NCBI GenBank assembly: GCA_964650975.1 | Contig: CAZYWA010000445.1 | Coordinates: forward strand, 1-6,811 | DNA length: 6,811 nt | Direction: 5' to 3' | Origin: CAZYWA01 sp964650975 [NCBI: uncultured bacterium] | GTDB taxonomy: Bacteria; JADJOY01 | Shown here: positions 6,122-6,811 of the stretch, piece by piece | Position numbering within the stretch: the first letter of the stretch is position 1 | Layout of the letters: every line of letters begins with the position of its first letter | Translations under genes and position numbers: made by a program | Notes under the pieces: generated by a model | What the model was told of the DNA's origin: nothing | The model's input: only the letters and a program-made list of their open reading frames with translations | The model's database searches: none

Positions 6122-6811
6122 TCAGTCGTAACGCAACGTGACGCTCACGCCCACCGTGCGCGGCGCCGACGATTCACCGGCGAAGCCGGACGGTGTCGTG
6201 TAGGGCAGCGCCAGTGGGACGAAGCGCTCGTCGGCGAGATTGCGGCCCGAGAGCCGCACCGTGATCCAGCGATCATCGAGCCAGAGGGAAGCGTTGAAGA
6301 GGTCGTAGGCACCCAGGTGCTGGAGGTTGGTCGCGTCGTAGAAGTAGTCGCCACGCCGCACCCACTCGCCGTGGATTCCGACGCGCCAGTTTCCCGCCAG
6401 CGGGTACTCGTAGTCGGCCCCGGTGAACGCGGTCAGACGATCGGCGAACGGCAGCTGGTTGCCGCCCACGTCCTCGCCGAAATCGTGGCTTCCCGAACCG
6501 AAGCGCGCGTCGAGGGTGCCGAGAGCGCCCTCGAGGCTCAAGCCCGGGAGCGGGCGAGCCTCGAGCTCGAGCTCGACTCCCTCGGTGTGCGCGCGGCCGG
6601 CGTTGTCGATGTAGAAGCGTCCCGGCGATCCCTCGAGTGGGATGTTGAGCTGTAGATCGTCGAGCTCCATGAGGAAGAGCGCCAGGTTCGCCTGCACGCG
6701 GCCATCCAGGAACGAGGATTTCGCACCCAGCTCGTAGGCCCAGCTCTGCTCTTCGTCGTAGGCGGTTTCGCCCGTCGGCGCCACCGGATTGAATCCGCCC
6801 GCGCGGTAGCC
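6122..6811 (-). CDS. TonB-dependent receptor, C-terminal beta-barrel (5' partial)
   Basis: The frame runs in from the window end, so only the last 229 residues are present. It opens with GYRAGGFNP, a hallmark of TonB-dependent receptor barrels. Typical alternating strands follow: YELGAKSSFLDGRVQANLALF, YIDNAGRAHTEGVELELEARP (the conserved N-A-x-x-x-x-x-G-V-E-L-E turn), the late LTAFTGADYEYPL region, and NLADERF, the counterpart of the common NL-x-D-x-x-Y/F motif near the end. The protein is an outer-membrane pore that imports a ligand (siderophore, cobalamin, sugar or hydrophobic compound) using TonB energy; the ligand cannot be told because the plug is outside. The final residues are VTLRYD rather than ending in an aromatic residue, as most such barrels do. 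Four bases separate its stop from the PhyH/P450 frame, so the two share a transcript, and an oxidative catabolic substrate is a reasonable guess. Confidence 0.92.
   Translation of the reverse strand, partial: GYRAGGFNPVAPTGETAYDEEQSWAYELGAKSSFLDGRVQANLALFLMELDDLQLNIPLEGSPGRFYIDNAGRAHTEGVELELEARPLPGLSLEGALGTLDARFGSGSHDFGEDVGGNQLPFADRLTAFTGADYEYPLAGNWRVGIHGEWVRRGDYFYDATNLQHLGAYDLFNASLWLDDRWITVRLSGRNLADERFVPLALPYTTPSGFAGESSAPRTVGVSVTLRYD

Noticed and set aside
6116-6655. Plus-strand frame opposite the TonB receptor (179 codons)
   Set aside because: The minus-strand frame carries unmistakable receptor motifs; this one is a Glu/Ala/Arg-rich mirror of it.

Overview
The window is GC-rich, densely coding DNA. 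A partial TonB-dependent outer-membrane receptor shows that the organism is Gram-negative with a respiratory, envelope-centred lifestyle. The gene mix (a PQQ-type propeller with a LamG-like domain, a membrane-fused multihaem cytochrome c, a DUF1326-like protein, and P450 and phytanoyl-CoA dioxygenase remnants next to a TonB receptor) recalls environmental Myxococcota, Binatota, Acidobacteriota or planctomycete-like genomes. The phylum cannot be fixed from this window, and there are no RNA genes, insertion sequences or CRISPR arrays.

Plus strand, 1-5644, holds four co-oriented genes. The first (1-1686, 5' end outside the window) is the C-terminal part of a PQQ-like beta-propeller protein preceded by a LamG-like domain. 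Two back-to-back GC hairpins (1686-1728) follow its stop and may separate it from the next genes. Then come a multi-pass membrane protein of unknown family (1776-2504), a membrane-anchored DUF1326-like protein with a Cys-rich metal-type motif (2539-3324), and a large fused cytochrome (3359-5644). The gaps between these last three genes are only 34 bases each, so they are probably one transcript. The cytochrome joins a nine-helix membrane part, with four histidines placed as in di-haem b-type bundles, to a periplasmic domain with five CxxCH haem c sites. The group looks like a membrane-to-periplasm electron-transfer module, possibly with a metal-handling or maturation partner. That functional reading is inference.

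Minus strand, 6811-5749, converges on this cluster. It carries the C-terminal barrel of a TonB-dependent receptor (6811-6122) followed four bases later by a 122-codon reading frame (6117-5749). The first ~30 residues of that frame look like the start of a phytanoyl-CoA dioxygenase, while the rest is the haem-binding C-terminus of a cytochrome P450. It is most simply a deletion scar joining two catabolic genes. The convergent gap 5645-5748 has a hairpin that could end transcription but no gene.

The most noteworthy items are the fused b/c cytochrome with its apparent internal two-fold repeat of His-bearing helix pairs, its uncharacterised membrane and DUF1326 partners, and the PhyH/P450 chimera.
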